Shown one piece after another: positions 1-5,765 of a stretch of 20,145 nucleotides of DNA. This stretch comes from a candidate division KSB1 bacterium. GTDB taxonomy: Bacteria; Zhuqueibacterota; JdFR-76; DREG01. The position numbers and the translations under genes are program-made. The notes below the pieces were generated by a model. The model had not been told where the DNA came from and did not search any database. It saw nothing but the letters and a program-made list of their open reading frames with translations. Position 1 is the first letter of the stretch; every line of letters starts with the position of its first letter. The stretch covers positions 1 to 20,145 of the forward strand of contig JADFJB010000089.1 of assembly GCA_022566355.1 (NCBI GenBank), in the 5' to 3' direction.

Positions 1-168
1 TTTTGCCGTTTCAGATTTTTTAGCTTCAAACTCCTTTAGCTTTTGTTCATACTCTTTTTTGCTCTTTTCATACTCTTCCTCAGTTTGAGCAAGTAAATTT
101 TGGGGAACATTGAATCCAATCAATAGAGCGATAGCTACCAAAATGATCGATTGAATTTTTGATTTCAT
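1..168 (-). CDS. Small exported, charged coiled-coil protein, N-terminal part (cut by window edge)
   Basis: The frame is open from an ATG at 168 down to base 1 (56 codons) and runs off the window. A strong ribosome binding site (GGAGG) lies six bases upstream of the ATG and supports this start. Residues 1-28 form a typical signal peptide: Lys at positions 2 and 4, a hydrophobic core (IILVAIALLIGF), and an end at 'LLAQ'. After that the chain is almost only Glu, Lys, Tyr, Gln and Ala ('TEEEYEKSKKEYEQKLKEFE'), as expected of an extended periplasmic helix or coiled coil. The protein family cannot be named from 56 residues; small lipoprotein-like spacers and OmpH/Skp-like proteins look similar. 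It lies just downstream of the tRNA-Leu on the same strand. Confidence 0.7.
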   Translation of the reverse strand, partial: MKSKIQSIILVAIALLIGFNVPQNLLAQTEEEYEKSKKEYEQKLKEFEAKKSETAK

Positions 169-228
169 AATTACCTCCAGCTAAGTTTAATCCTAATTGC
201 TTATACTTAATTCATTCCAAAAAAATAG

Positions 229-312
229 TGCCGAAGGGGGGATTCGAACCCCCACACCCGAAAGGGCACTGCCCCCTCAAGGCAGCGTGTATACCAGTTT
301 CACCACTTCGGC
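229..312 (-). tRNA. tRNA-Leu (anticodon GAG)
   Basis: This is a complete class II tRNA of 84 nt. The acceptor stem GCCGAAG (312-306) pairs with CTTCGGC (236-230), and the discriminator is A at 229. The anticodon stem CTGCC/GGCAG encloses the loop TTGAGGG with anticodon GAG (Leu, CUC/CUU). A long variable arm with a TTTCGG hairpin loop and a T arm GGGGG-TTCGAAT-CCCCC follow. CCA is not encoded. The D-arm side (GTGAAACTGGTATACACG) differs from that of the tRNA-Leu fragment at 2291-2332 (GTGGAATTGGTAGACACG), which has the more usual GGTAGAC form. The gene may therefore be a hybrid whose 5' half came with the inserted segment at 313-2290. Confidence 0.95.
274..290. repeat. 17-bp direct repeat, left copy (candidate att core in tRNA-Leu)
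   Basis: CCCTCAAGGCAGCGTGT covers the anticodon stem-loop and the end of the D arm of the intact tRNA-Leu. The identical 17-mer occurs in the same orientation at 2294-2310, inside a tRNA-Leu half. The anticodon loop is a known crossover site for some tyrosine recombinases. Calling it an att core is inference from the paired positions. Confidence 0.6.
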
Positions 313-392
313 GGGCCTTTAAATTGTATTTGAGCTTGATAAATCCGCTATAAATCTTTCCGTCCTTTTCCGTTAGTCTCCTTTTGACAACA

Positions 393-413
393 ACCGGGCA
401 CCAAATAGGACAC
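393..413 (+). repeat. ACCGGGCACCAAA repeat, left copy, coding TGHQIGH
   Basis: The 13-mer ACCGGGCACCAAA (393-405) is repeated exactly at 2185-2197. Both copies are followed by a second GG(A/G)CAC and, read in the plus direction, give TGHQxGH close to a stop codon (TAA at 450-452 here). The open stretch here begins only at 354, so it is at most a remnant. It could be the tail of a lost recombinase gene or a pair of protein-binding repeats. The sequence does not decide between these. Confidence 0.4.
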
Positions 414-491
414 CTTAATTTTTTTAGTATTTTTCATGATTTTGCAATATAAAATAAAAATTCTAATTAATCAAGAATAAAACGCAAATTA

Positions 492-602
492 TTGGTTCTA
501 TGTTCCCATTGCGGCTTATATTTACGCAAAAGTAAATCATCAATAGATCTCTCGAAAGCGAAAGCTGGCGGATATACAGCATGTAAGGTTTGTAAGCCGT
601 GA
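492..602 (+). CDS. Tiny putative zinc-ribbon protein (36 aa)
   Basis: From a TTG at 492 this frame gives 36 residues with two CxxC knuckles: C4-S-H-C7 and C31-K-V-C34, separated by a Lys/Ser-rich stretch. This is the pattern of a small treble-clef or zinc-ribbon fold. No ATG and no good ribosome binding site are visible. The frame is open from 471, so the true start is uncertain. The stop TGA (600-602) is followed in the same frame by TTG and a 36-residue membrane segment, so the two may be pieces of one broken protein. I do not recognise the family. The spaced cysteine pairs are the only support for its being coding. Confidence 0.35.
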   Translation: MVLCSHCGLYLRKSKSSIDLSKAKAGGYTACKVCKP

Positions 603-713
603 TTGACCAAAGAATACAAAATCTTCAGGATCGGTGTGGTTATCGGTATGGCTATAGGATTTATCCTGGCTATGGTTCTGGGATTTTATGAGGTGCGCCT
701 TATACAATATTGA
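603..713 (+). CDS. Tiny putative single-pass membrane protein (36 aa)
   Basis: The frame begins with TTG directly after the TGA of the zinc-ribbon ORF and ends at a TGA at 711-713. Residues 7-30 (about IFRIGVVIGMAIGFILAMVLGF) form one strongly hydrophobic helix with Gly spacing that suits helix packing, preceded by Lys/Arg and followed by a short polar end. A stop lies 19 bases before the start of the 298-residue gene at 732, so it could be its translational leader or partner. There is no ATG and no clear Shine-Dalgarno sequence. It may equally be the C-terminal half of a zinc-ribbon/membrane protein split by the in-frame TGA. Confidence 0.3.
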   Translation: MTKEYKIFRIGVVIGMAIGFILAMVLGFYEVRLIQY

Positions 714-731
714 ACTATAGAAAGGATAAAA

Positions 732-1628
732 ATGCGAATTGAAAACATATATAAGGGACTTAAACAGATTGACTTTACCGGATCTTTATTAACATATGAA
801 CATGTTAGTGGGGTTACTAAAAAAAGAAAATTAGGAAATGTCACAAAATTCAAAACAATTATAAACGAAATTGATGATTTAAATATTTTTAAAGATGCAA
901 TTAACATATTGTATAAAACCGATCTTTATACGTATGCTGGCGATTCATTCTCAGTAGATTTGGATTCATTTAATAAGTTCTGGCCATTTGTATTAAAAAT
1001 TTTCAATGGAGCAATTGGTTTGTTAGAAATACTAGATAATATTGTAGTAAATCCTAAAGCACATTCTATTCTAATAAAACTTCCTGATAAAAATGATTTT
1101 TCACAGCTTGTTAATAACATGGCCTCCATCAACAAATCCTTAGAACAATTAGTTCTCCATGATGATATCAAAGGCAAAATAGTAATAACTAATTGGCATT
1201 ATAGTTCATTTTGGATTGAATTGATGCTTGGCTCTCAGGCTGCCTTAGTTCTACTGGGAAGTATAGCTTGGTCTTCATCAGTAATCTATAAGAAACTTAA
1301 TGAAGCTATGATAATTGGGCAGCACGTCAAATCTTTAAAAATAAAAAATGATAGTCTTGAAGATATAAAACAAGGTCAAAAAATATTAATAGAACAATTA
1401 TTAGAACTAGAATCTAAAAACGTTCTTAAGAAGCATTATCCAAATGGAGATAACGAACAAACTGAACGAATAAAATTGAGTATTAAGTCATTCGCCAAGC
1501 TAATTCAACAAGGAAGTGAAATCCATCCTGCCTTAAATGCTCCGGAAGACGTGGCAAATCTTTTCCCAGATTTTAAGCAACTTGACTCGGTTGAATCAAA
1601 AGTAAAAAAATTGAAAGACAAAAATTAA
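732..1628 (+). CDS. Unrecognised membrane-anchored protein, main cargo gene of the tRNA-Leu insert (298 aa)
   Basis: The ATG at 732 is preceded by AAAGGA at proper spacing. I do not recognise the function. Visible parts: an N-terminal soluble domain (about 1-160) with mixed helices and strands, including 'FKTIINEIDDLNIF' and 'NMASINKSLEQLV'; one hydrophobic helix at about 161-187 (WIELMLGSQAALVLLGSIAW); then a basic stretch and a charged, probably coiled-coil or helical cytoplasmic part (about 188-298, 'MIIGQHVKSLKIKNDSLEDI'). Codons are strongly AT-rich compared with the glycolytic genes. There is no signal peptide, so the N-domain is probably cytoplasmic or the protein a single-pass type without cleavage. 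Its position in a tRNA-borne insert marks it as element cargo. A defence, immunity or stress role would be guesswork. Confidence 0.8.
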   Translation: MRIENIYKGLKQIDFTGSLLTYEHVSGVTKKRKLGNVTKFKTIINEIDDLNIFKDAINILYKTDLYTYAGDSFSVDLDSFNKFWPFVLKIFNGAIGLLEILDNIVVNPKAHSILIKLPDKNDFSQLVNNMASINKSLEQLVLHDDIKGKIVITNWHYSSFWIELMLGSQAALVLLGSIAWSSSVIYKKLNEAMIIGQHVKSLKIKNDSLEDIKQGQKILIEQLLELESKNVLKKHYPNGDNEQTERIKLSIKSFAKLIQQGSEIHPALNAPEDVANLFPDFKQLDSVESKVKKLKDKN

Positions 1629-1675
1629 AACTGTCATGACTATATACAATCACTAACTCAACTCCAGGGAGTCTT

Positions 1676-1855
1676 ATGCACCAAAATGAGAAACCTGCAA
1701 TCTACAACGTTGAAGACAAACCAGGCCAAGGCATTTACAAATGTTTCCGTTGCTTCTCGATAGTAAAATTAAGAGATGATGAGAAATTACCGATATGTGG
1801 CAATTGTGATAGAGGTTATAAAACTAAGTATATTAAGGTTGAAAAAGTGGCTTGA
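1676..1855 (+). CDS. Small rubredoxin-like zinc-ribbon protein (59 aa)
   Basis: The ATG at 1676 follows a good ribosome binding site (CAGGGAG, about 5 bases away). The protein has the order 'DKPGQGIYKC' then C23-F-R-C26, a 14-residue spacer, and C41-G-N-C44. This is the layout of the short zinc-ribbon/rubredoxin-type proteins found as stand-alone ORFs in many bacteria, whose usual consensus is 'KPGxGxYxCxxC...LPxCxxC'. The two cysteine pairs should bind one Zn or Fe. The product is probably a structural or protein-protein interaction domain rather than an enzyme. It lies 47 bases after the 298-residue gene in the same direction and may be co-transcribed with it. The fold is supported by sequence; the cellular role is unknown. 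Confidence 0.65.
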   Translation: MHQNEKPAIYNVEDKPGQGIYKCFRCFSIVKLRDDEKLPICGNCDRGYKTKYIKVEKVA

Positions 1856-1908
1856 GTTTACATAAATAAACGCTCCTGCCTTGCCGGCAGCATTGCCCAT
1901 GATGGTTT

Positions 1909-1937
1909 CCCCGCCGTGTGGGCTTCGGCTGGCGGGG
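1909..1937. other. GC-rich hairpin between insert genes
   Basis: CCCCGCC (1909-1915) and GGCGGGG (1931-1937) are perfect inverted arms around a 15-base loop, in an otherwise AT-rich insert. A second short hairpin, CTGCC-TTGCC-GGCAG, lies at 1876-1890. No T-run follows, so this is not a convincing terminator for plus-strand transcription. A scattered palindromic repeat unit is another possibility. Confidence 0.4.
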
Positions 1938-1962
1938 GTTGTTAATTTGAAGGGAACCGATA

Positions 1963-2232
1963 ATGGCATCCAAAACATCCAACGACAAGACCAAAAAATC
2001 TGATGTTCTTTCTAGTAATCAATTTGTATATTTTCTTCTAAATTTGCTGAACGAAACCGATCGTGCAGCGGTTATTGTCGGCGCTGCAAACCTTGACCTA
2101 ATTCTTTACAAGATATTAACAAAGTTTTTGCTACGAAGTCATCGCCAAAACGAAGCAAACGCTATTAACTTTACTCCGACAAAGACCGGGCACCAAACCG
2201 GGCACATGGGAATTATTAATAAAACTCAGTAG
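1963..2232 (+). pseudogene. MltR-like fragment fused to a foreign tail (89 aa)
   Basis: The ATG at 1963 is preceded by GAAGGGA. Residues about 20-57 ('FVYFLLNLLNETDRAAVIVG' and 'AANLDLILYKILTKFLL') resemble the first helices of the MltR (mannitol operon repressor) family, in which an E-x-D-R-(A/G)-A motif is followed by 'A-x-L-D-x-L-L'. MltR-type domains are normally around 150-170 residues, so most of the domain is missing. After 'KFLL' the sequence becomes a polar tail ending TGHQTGHMG, unlike MltR and shared with the short repeat at 393. I read this as a deletion fusion between an MltR-like gene and the end of another gene, possibly the element's recombinase. MltR-like proteins outside enterobacteria have no established role. 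Confidence 0.5.
2185..2205 (+). repeat. ACCGGGCACCAAA repeat, right copy, coding TGHQTGH
   Basis: ACCGGGCACCAAA (2185-2197) is an exact copy of 393-405. Here it is followed by CCGGGCAC, so the octamer CCGGGCAC appears twice with a four-base gap. It codes for TGHQTGH near the end of the 89-codon frame. It lies 97 bases inside the right 17-bp repeat, while the left copy lies 103 bases inside the left one. That near-symmetry fits element-end structures. Confidence 0.4.
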
Positions 2233-2290
2233 TCTAATAAGTTATATTAAAAACAACCTTTTGTGAATTTTGAAGTTCTCCTCCGACATA

Positions 2291-2332
2291 GCTCCCTCAA
2301 GGCAGCGTGTCTACCAATTCCACCACTTCGGC
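2291..2332 (-). pseudogene. 5' half of a tRNA-Leu gene (truncated at the anticodon)
   Basis: On the minus strand the sequence starts GCCGAAG (2332-2326), continues with a canonical D arm (GTGGAATTGGTAGACAC) and the anticodon stem-loop CTGCC-TTGAGGG, then departs from tRNA sequence after GAGC. There is no variable arm, T arm or 3' acceptor strand, so it cannot make a tRNA. It lies just past the end of secG, the position of tRNA-Leu(GAG) in several bacteria, and is best read as the displaced original 5' half. Confidence 0.85.
2294..2310. repeat. 17-bp direct repeat, right copy (candidate att core)
   Basis: CCCTCAAGGCAGCGTGT is identical to 274-290 and in the same orientation. Identity between the tRNA half and the intact tRNA breaks on both sides of this block: T/G just before it on the tRNA strand, and G/A just after. 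This is what a crossover within the block would leave. Confidence 0.6.
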
Positions 2333-2340
2333 TTTCTTTT

Positions 2341-2367
2341 AATAAAAAATCAAGATATTTTTTTATT
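2341..2367 (-). terminator. AT-only hairpin at the end of secG (weak terminator candidate)
   Basis: AATAAAAAA (2341-2349) and TTTTTTATT (2359-2367) can pair around a 9-base loop and overlap the secG stop codon. On the minus strand the second arm is a T-run. The stem has no G-C pairs, so strong termination is doubtful, and transcription may run on into the tRNA fragment. Confidence 0.3.
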
Positions 2368-2725
2368 ATTTTGTTGAGTCAATTGGAACAGGAATAATTG
2401 CCTGGGGCAATAAGCCGTCTGCATTTTGCAAAATATTCGCTGGAGAGGGATTATTTTGAATTTCTTGCTGGATTAAACTTTGATTTGGTGCAACATTTTT
2501 TTTGATTAAACCCTGGACAACACTTCCCAGCATAAAGATGATTGCAAGTACAATGGTTAATTTGGTTAAAAAATCTCCTGCGCCTCTACCGCCGAAAACC
2601 GCACCAATATTTCCTTGTCCTCCGAATGCACCTGCAAGACCGCCACCCTTACTCGACTGCATAAGAATAGAAACAGCTAACAATAGACAAACGACTATAT
2701 GCAAAAATACTAAAAAAGATAACAT
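2366..2725 (-). CDS. secG: Protein translocase subunit SecG
   Basis: SecG is the small membrane subunit of the SecYEG channel and stimulates protein export. The 119-residue product shows the family plan: a first membrane helix (about 2-22, FLVFLHIVVCLLLAVSILMQ), the conserved cytoplasmic loop 'QSSKGGGLAGAFGG' with its Gly run, 'GAVFGGRGAGDFLTK', and a second helix (about 54-72, LTIVLAIIFMLGSVVQGL). A Gln/Asn/Pro-rich tail (about 75-119) makes it longer than the minimal family core, as is common in Bacteroidota relatives. The start ATG at 2725 has a GAGGAG-type site close upstream. It lies 28 bases after tpiA as the last gene of the glycolytic operon, an arrangement seen in many bacteria. Confidence 0.95.
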   Translation of the reverse strand: MLSFLVFLHIVVCLLLAVSILMQSSKGGGLAGAFGGQGNIGAVFGGRGAGDFLTKLTIVLAIIFMLGSVVQGLIKKNVAPNQSLIQQEIQNNPSPANILQNADGLLPQAIIPVPIDSTK

Positions 2726-2753
2726 TTTTTCTCCTCGAACTTTTTACAAATTA

Positions 2754-3521
2754 TTAATTGGATTGTTCCGCTGCAAATATGATTTCAAAAAAGCTTTCTG
2801 ATTTTAAACTGGCGCCACCTACCAGGGCGCCATCAATATCCGGTTGTGACAGTAGTTCTCTTGCATTAGTCTCACTCACGGATCCGCCATATATAATACG
2901 GATACTTTGAGCCACTTGATCGTCATACCACTGTTTTATTGTTCCTCGAATATACTGATGCACTTCAATCGCTTGCTCCGGGGTTGCTGTTTTTCCGGTT
3001 CCTATTGCCCAGACAGGTTCGTACGCCAATATAATTTTTTTTATCTCCTCTTTCGACAATCCTTGTAAACCGTTTTGCAATTGGGTTTTGATGACATCTT
3101 TCGTCTGATTCGTTTGTCGCTGGTCTAATGATTCACCTATACATACAATCGGGATTAGATTTGATTGTAAAGCTCGTTTGATTTTTCTATTCACGATTTC
3201 ATCGGTTTCACTAAAATATTTTCTTCTTTCTGAATGGCCAACAATCACATATTTACAGCCAACAGATAATAATATTTCCGCAGAAATTTCACCGGTAAAA
3301 GCTCCTTTTTCTACCCAATATAAATCCTGTCCGCCTAATGAGCAAGATGAATTTTGGATCATATCATAAATACTGGACAGAAAAGGATAAGGAGGACAAA
3401 ATACCACTTCTGTCTTTTGGATTGAATTTAATTTTTGCAGAAGATTACCAACTAACTCTTTGCCGCTTTCAAGATCCATGTTCATTTTCCAATTCCCGGC
3501 AACAATTTTTCTTCGGCTCAT
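2754..3521 (-). CDS. tpiA: Triosephosphate isomerase
   Basis: TpiA interconverts dihydroxyacetone phosphate and glyceraldehyde 3-phosphate in the cytoplasm. All landmarks are present, numbered from the ATG at 3521 (255 aa): N10 and K12 in 'GNWKMN', the electrophile H96 in 'IVGHSERR', the catalytic base E168 in 'AYEPVWAIGTGKTA' (with the flexible loop), and the phosphate-binding 'IIYGGSV' and 'DGALVGGASL'. Length is normal for the family. A GTG directly before the ATG (3524-3522) overlaps the pgk stop TAG by one base and could also start the protein. Both starts are served by AAAAGGA. Translation is probably coupled to pgk. Confidence 0.97.
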   Translation of the reverse strand: MSRRKIVAGNWKMNMDLESGKELVGNLLQKLNSIQKTEVVFCPPYPFLSSIYDMIQNSSCSLGGQDLYWVEKGAFTGEISAEILLSVGCKYVIVGHSERRKYFSETDEIVNRKIKRALQSNLIPIVCIGESLDQRQTNQTKDVIKTQLQNGLQGLSKEEIKKIILAYEPVWAIGTGKTATPEQAIEVHQYIRGTIKQWYDDQVAQSIRIIYGGSVSETNARELLSQPDIDGALVGGASLKSESFFEIIFAAEQSN

Positions 3522-3523
3522 CA

Positions 3524-4726
3524 CTAATTCCTTTTATCGGTTAAGGCAGCTAATCCGGGCAATTCGTAACCACTTAACAATTCCAAAGAAGCCCCTCCAC
3601 CGGTAGAAATATGTGTAATAGAATCCTGAAAACCGCATTGATTAATCGCTGCGACAGAATCTCCTCCACCAACAATAGTTAAAGCCCCTTTCTTTGTTAA
3701 AGTTGATAAGATTTTCGCAATTTCAAAAGTGCCTTTGGCAAATTCCGGCTGTTCAAAAATGCCCATGGGTCCATTCCATACAACCGTCTTTACGTTGACC
3801 AATTTCTCTCTAAACAAAGCTATTGAACCAGGACCGATATCAACTCCTATTATTTCAGGAGTCATTGAATTTGCATTCATTATTTGTAAATTAGAAGTAT
3901 TGTCCAAATGATCGGTCGTTAAAACATCAATTGGCAGGACTAAGTCTCTTCCTTCTTTTTCTGTTTGCCGTAAAATATCTTTCGCAATTTCGATTCGATC
4001 TTCCTCTAAAATTGAATTACCGATTTCATATCTTAAAGCTTTGAAAAATGTAAAGGCCATTCCACCACCAATTAGCAAGACATCGACTTTGGCAAGAAGG
4101 TTTTGAATGGCATCAATTTTACCGGATATTTTAGCTCCACCGATTATCGCTGCAAGGGGTCTATTTGGATTTTCAACGGCATTGGTTAAATAGTTGATCT
4201 CTTTCTCCATCAAAAATCCGGCTGCACATAAATCAAAAAATCTGGTTACACCTTCTGTTGATGCATGAGCCCGGTGGGCCGTGCCGAACGCATCATTCAC
4301 ATAAACGTCACCAAATTTAGCTAAAATTTCTGCAAATTCCGAGTCGTTTTCTGTTTCTTCTTTGTGAAACCTCAAGTTCTCCAACAAAAGAACTTGACCT
4401 GGAATTAATTTTGCATTTTTATCAACGGTCTCCGGGCCAATACAATCACTTACAAAATCAACGGGTTTCATCAGAAGCCTGCTAAGATGCTCAGCAACCG
4501 GTTTTAAGCTCATCTCTGTAATTACGGATCCTTTTGGTCTTCCCAAATGGGACAATAAAGTTAAACTTGCTCCTTTCGAAAGGATGTATTCAATAGTTGG
4601 CAACACTTTTCTTATTCGTGTGTCGTCTAAAACGTTTAGATTCTCATCTAAAGGTACATTAAAATCTACACGCATTAATACGTGTTTACCATTTAACTCA
4701 AGATCATTTATGATTAACTTGTTCAA
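3524..4726 (-). CDS. pgk: Phosphoglycerate kinase (TTG start)
   Basis: Pgk makes ATP and 3-phosphoglycerate from 1,3-bisphosphoglycerate. The 400-residue length is standard for bacteria. Conserved blocks occur in order: 'RVDFNVPL' (about 19-26), 'SHLGRPKG' (about 59-66), 'LLENLRFHKEE', 'NDAFGTAHRAHAS', 'AAIIGGAKISGKI', 'LLIGGGMAFTF', 'VVWNGPMGIFE', 'GGGDSVAA' and 'HISTGGGASLE' near the C-terminus. The start must be the TTG at 4726. The first in-frame ATG is residue 18, inside the conserved N-terminal strand, and AGGA stands just upstream of the TTG. The gene begins 9 bases after gap and its stop overlaps the tpiA start region, so the three are translationally linked. Confidence 0.97.
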   Translation of the reverse strand: MNKLIINDLELNGKHVLMRVDFNVPLDENLNVLDDTRIRKVLPTIEYILSKGASLTLLSHLGRPKGSVITEMSLKPVAEHLSRLLMKPVDFVSDCIGPETVDKNAKLIPGQVLLLENLRFHKEETENDSEFAEILAKFGDVYVNDAFGTAHRAHASTEGVTRFFDLCAAGFLMEKEINYLTNAVENPNRPLAAIIGGAKISGKIDAIQNLLAKVDVLLIGGGMAFTFFKALRYEIGNSILEEDRIEIAKDILRQTEKEGRDLVLPIDVLTTDHLDNTSNLQIMNANSMTPEIIGVDIGPGSIALFREKLVNVKTVVWNGPMGIFEQPEFAKGTFEIAKILSTLTKKGALTIVGGGDSVAAINQCGFQDSITHISTGGGASLELLSGYELPGLAALTDKRN

Positions 4727-4735
4727 CAGTTTTTC

Positions 4736-5734
4736 CTATTTTGAACTGATGAAATGGATAAGATCGATCACTCTGCAGGAAAAGCCCCATTCATTATCAT
4801 ACCATGCCAAAACTTTAAGCATATTATCGCCTACTACTAAAGTTGCAAGACCATCTACAATGGAAGAATTCGGATTGCCATTATAATCTTTAGAGACGAG
4901 TGGTTCGTCTGAATAGGCTAAAATCCCTTTTAAACTGGAATTTGCCGCAGCTTTTAAGGCTGCATTTGCGGTTTCCTTTGATACAGGTTTCAGAGTATTA
5001 AACACCACATCAACCAATGAAACGTTAGGAGTTGGAACTCGTATTGCCATTCCGGTCAATTTACCTTTTATTTGTGGCATCACTTCACCTACCGCTTCAG
5101 CTGCACCCGTTGAAGTCGGAATCATTGAAGTTGCAGCAGTACGTGCTCTTCTTAGATCTGTATGTGGTGCATCCAGAGTATTTTGATCGTTAGTATAGGA
5201 GTGTATAGTCGTCATCACACCTTTTTCAACACCAAACTGTTCATCGATTACTTTAACTACGGGAGCTAGGCAATTTGTTGTACAGGAGGCATTTGAAATA
5301 ATATGATGTCCTGTTGGATTATATTTATCTTCATTAACACCCATGACCAGGGTAATGTCAGGATTTTTTGCTGGAGCTGAAATTATGACTTTCTTAGCCC
5401 CTGCATCAAGATGTAGCTGTGCTTCGTCTCGTTTACGAAATAATCCCGTAGACTCAATTACAATTTCCACTCCCAGTTCACGCCAGGGTAGATCCGCAGG
5501 ATTTCTTGAGGCCAATATTTGAATTGTTTTTCCGTTCACAATTATGTTATTATCTTCAACATGAACATCGTCTAAAATACCATGAGTTGAATCATATTTC
5601 AGTAAATGAGCTAGTGTTGCAGAATCGGTGATATCATTTACAGCCACGAATTCTATATTATCATCGTCGATACCGGCTCGAAGGACTAATCTACCTATTC
5701 TTCCGAAGCCATTAATTCCGACTTTTACTGACAT
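4736..5734 (-). CDS. gap: Glyceraldehyde-3-phosphate dehydrogenase (NAD-type)
   Basis: This is the phosphorylating GAPDH of glycolysis, a cytoplasmic homotetramer in the family. The 332-residue product has the Rossmann motif 'GINGFGRIGR' (6-15), D34 in 'AVNDITD' (an acidic residue here favours NAD over NADP), the catalytic nucleophile C151 in 'NASCTTNCLAP', H178 in 'TTIHSYTNDQ', the phosphate-site 'PTSTGAA', and the C-terminal 'WYDNEWGFSCR'. A strong GGAGG lies 9 bases before the ATG at 5734. The gene is the first intact member of gap-pgk-tpiA-secG. Directly upstream lies a pfkA remnant, so the ancestral operon probably started with phosphofructokinase. Confidence 0.97.
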   Translation of the reverse strand: MSVKVGINGFGRIGRLVLRAGIDDDNIEFVAVNDITDSATLAHLLKYDSTHGILDDVHVEDNNIIVNGKTIQILASRNPADLPWRELGVEIVIESTGLFRKRDEAQLHLDAGAKKVIISAPAKNPDITLVMGVNEDKYNPTGHHIISNASCTTNCLAPVVKVIDEQFGVEKGVMTTIHSYTNDQNTLDAPHTDLRRARTAATSMIPTSTGAAEAVGEVMPQIKGKLTGMAIRVPTPNVSLVDVVFNTLKPVSKETANAALKAAANSSLKGILAYSDEPLVSKDYNGNPNSSIVDGLATLVVGDNMLKVLAWYDNEWGFSCRVIDLIHFISSK

Positions 5735-5765
5735 TTGACAACCTCCAAAAGAGTTATTTTTTTTA

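Larger units (their letters stand above)
274..2310. mobile_element. Putative decayed integrative element inserted in tRNA-Leu(GAG)
   Basis: An AT-rich segment of about 2 kb lies between an intact tRNA-Leu and a detached 5' half of a second tRNA-Leu, with a 17-base identity at the two junctions. The genes inside run on the plus strand, opposite to the neighbouring glycolytic operon, and are short or unrecognised. No complete integrase is present. A motif reading TGHQxGH just before a stop codon occurs near both ends (393-413 and 2185-2205) and may be what is left of a recombinase C-terminus. Because secG is followed by tRNA-Leu(GAG) in E. coli as well, the half gene next to secG is probably the original 5' half and the insert lies within the old tRNA gene. 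A simple tRNA duplication with later decay is the main alternative. Confidence 0.55.

Noticed and set aside
1909-1937. Intrinsic terminator after the zinc-ribbon gene
   Set aside because: The hairpin is strong, but no T-run follows on the plus strand.
2291-2332. A second functional tRNA-Leu gene
   Set aside because: Only the 5' half is present. The variable arm, T arm and 3' acceptor strand are missing.
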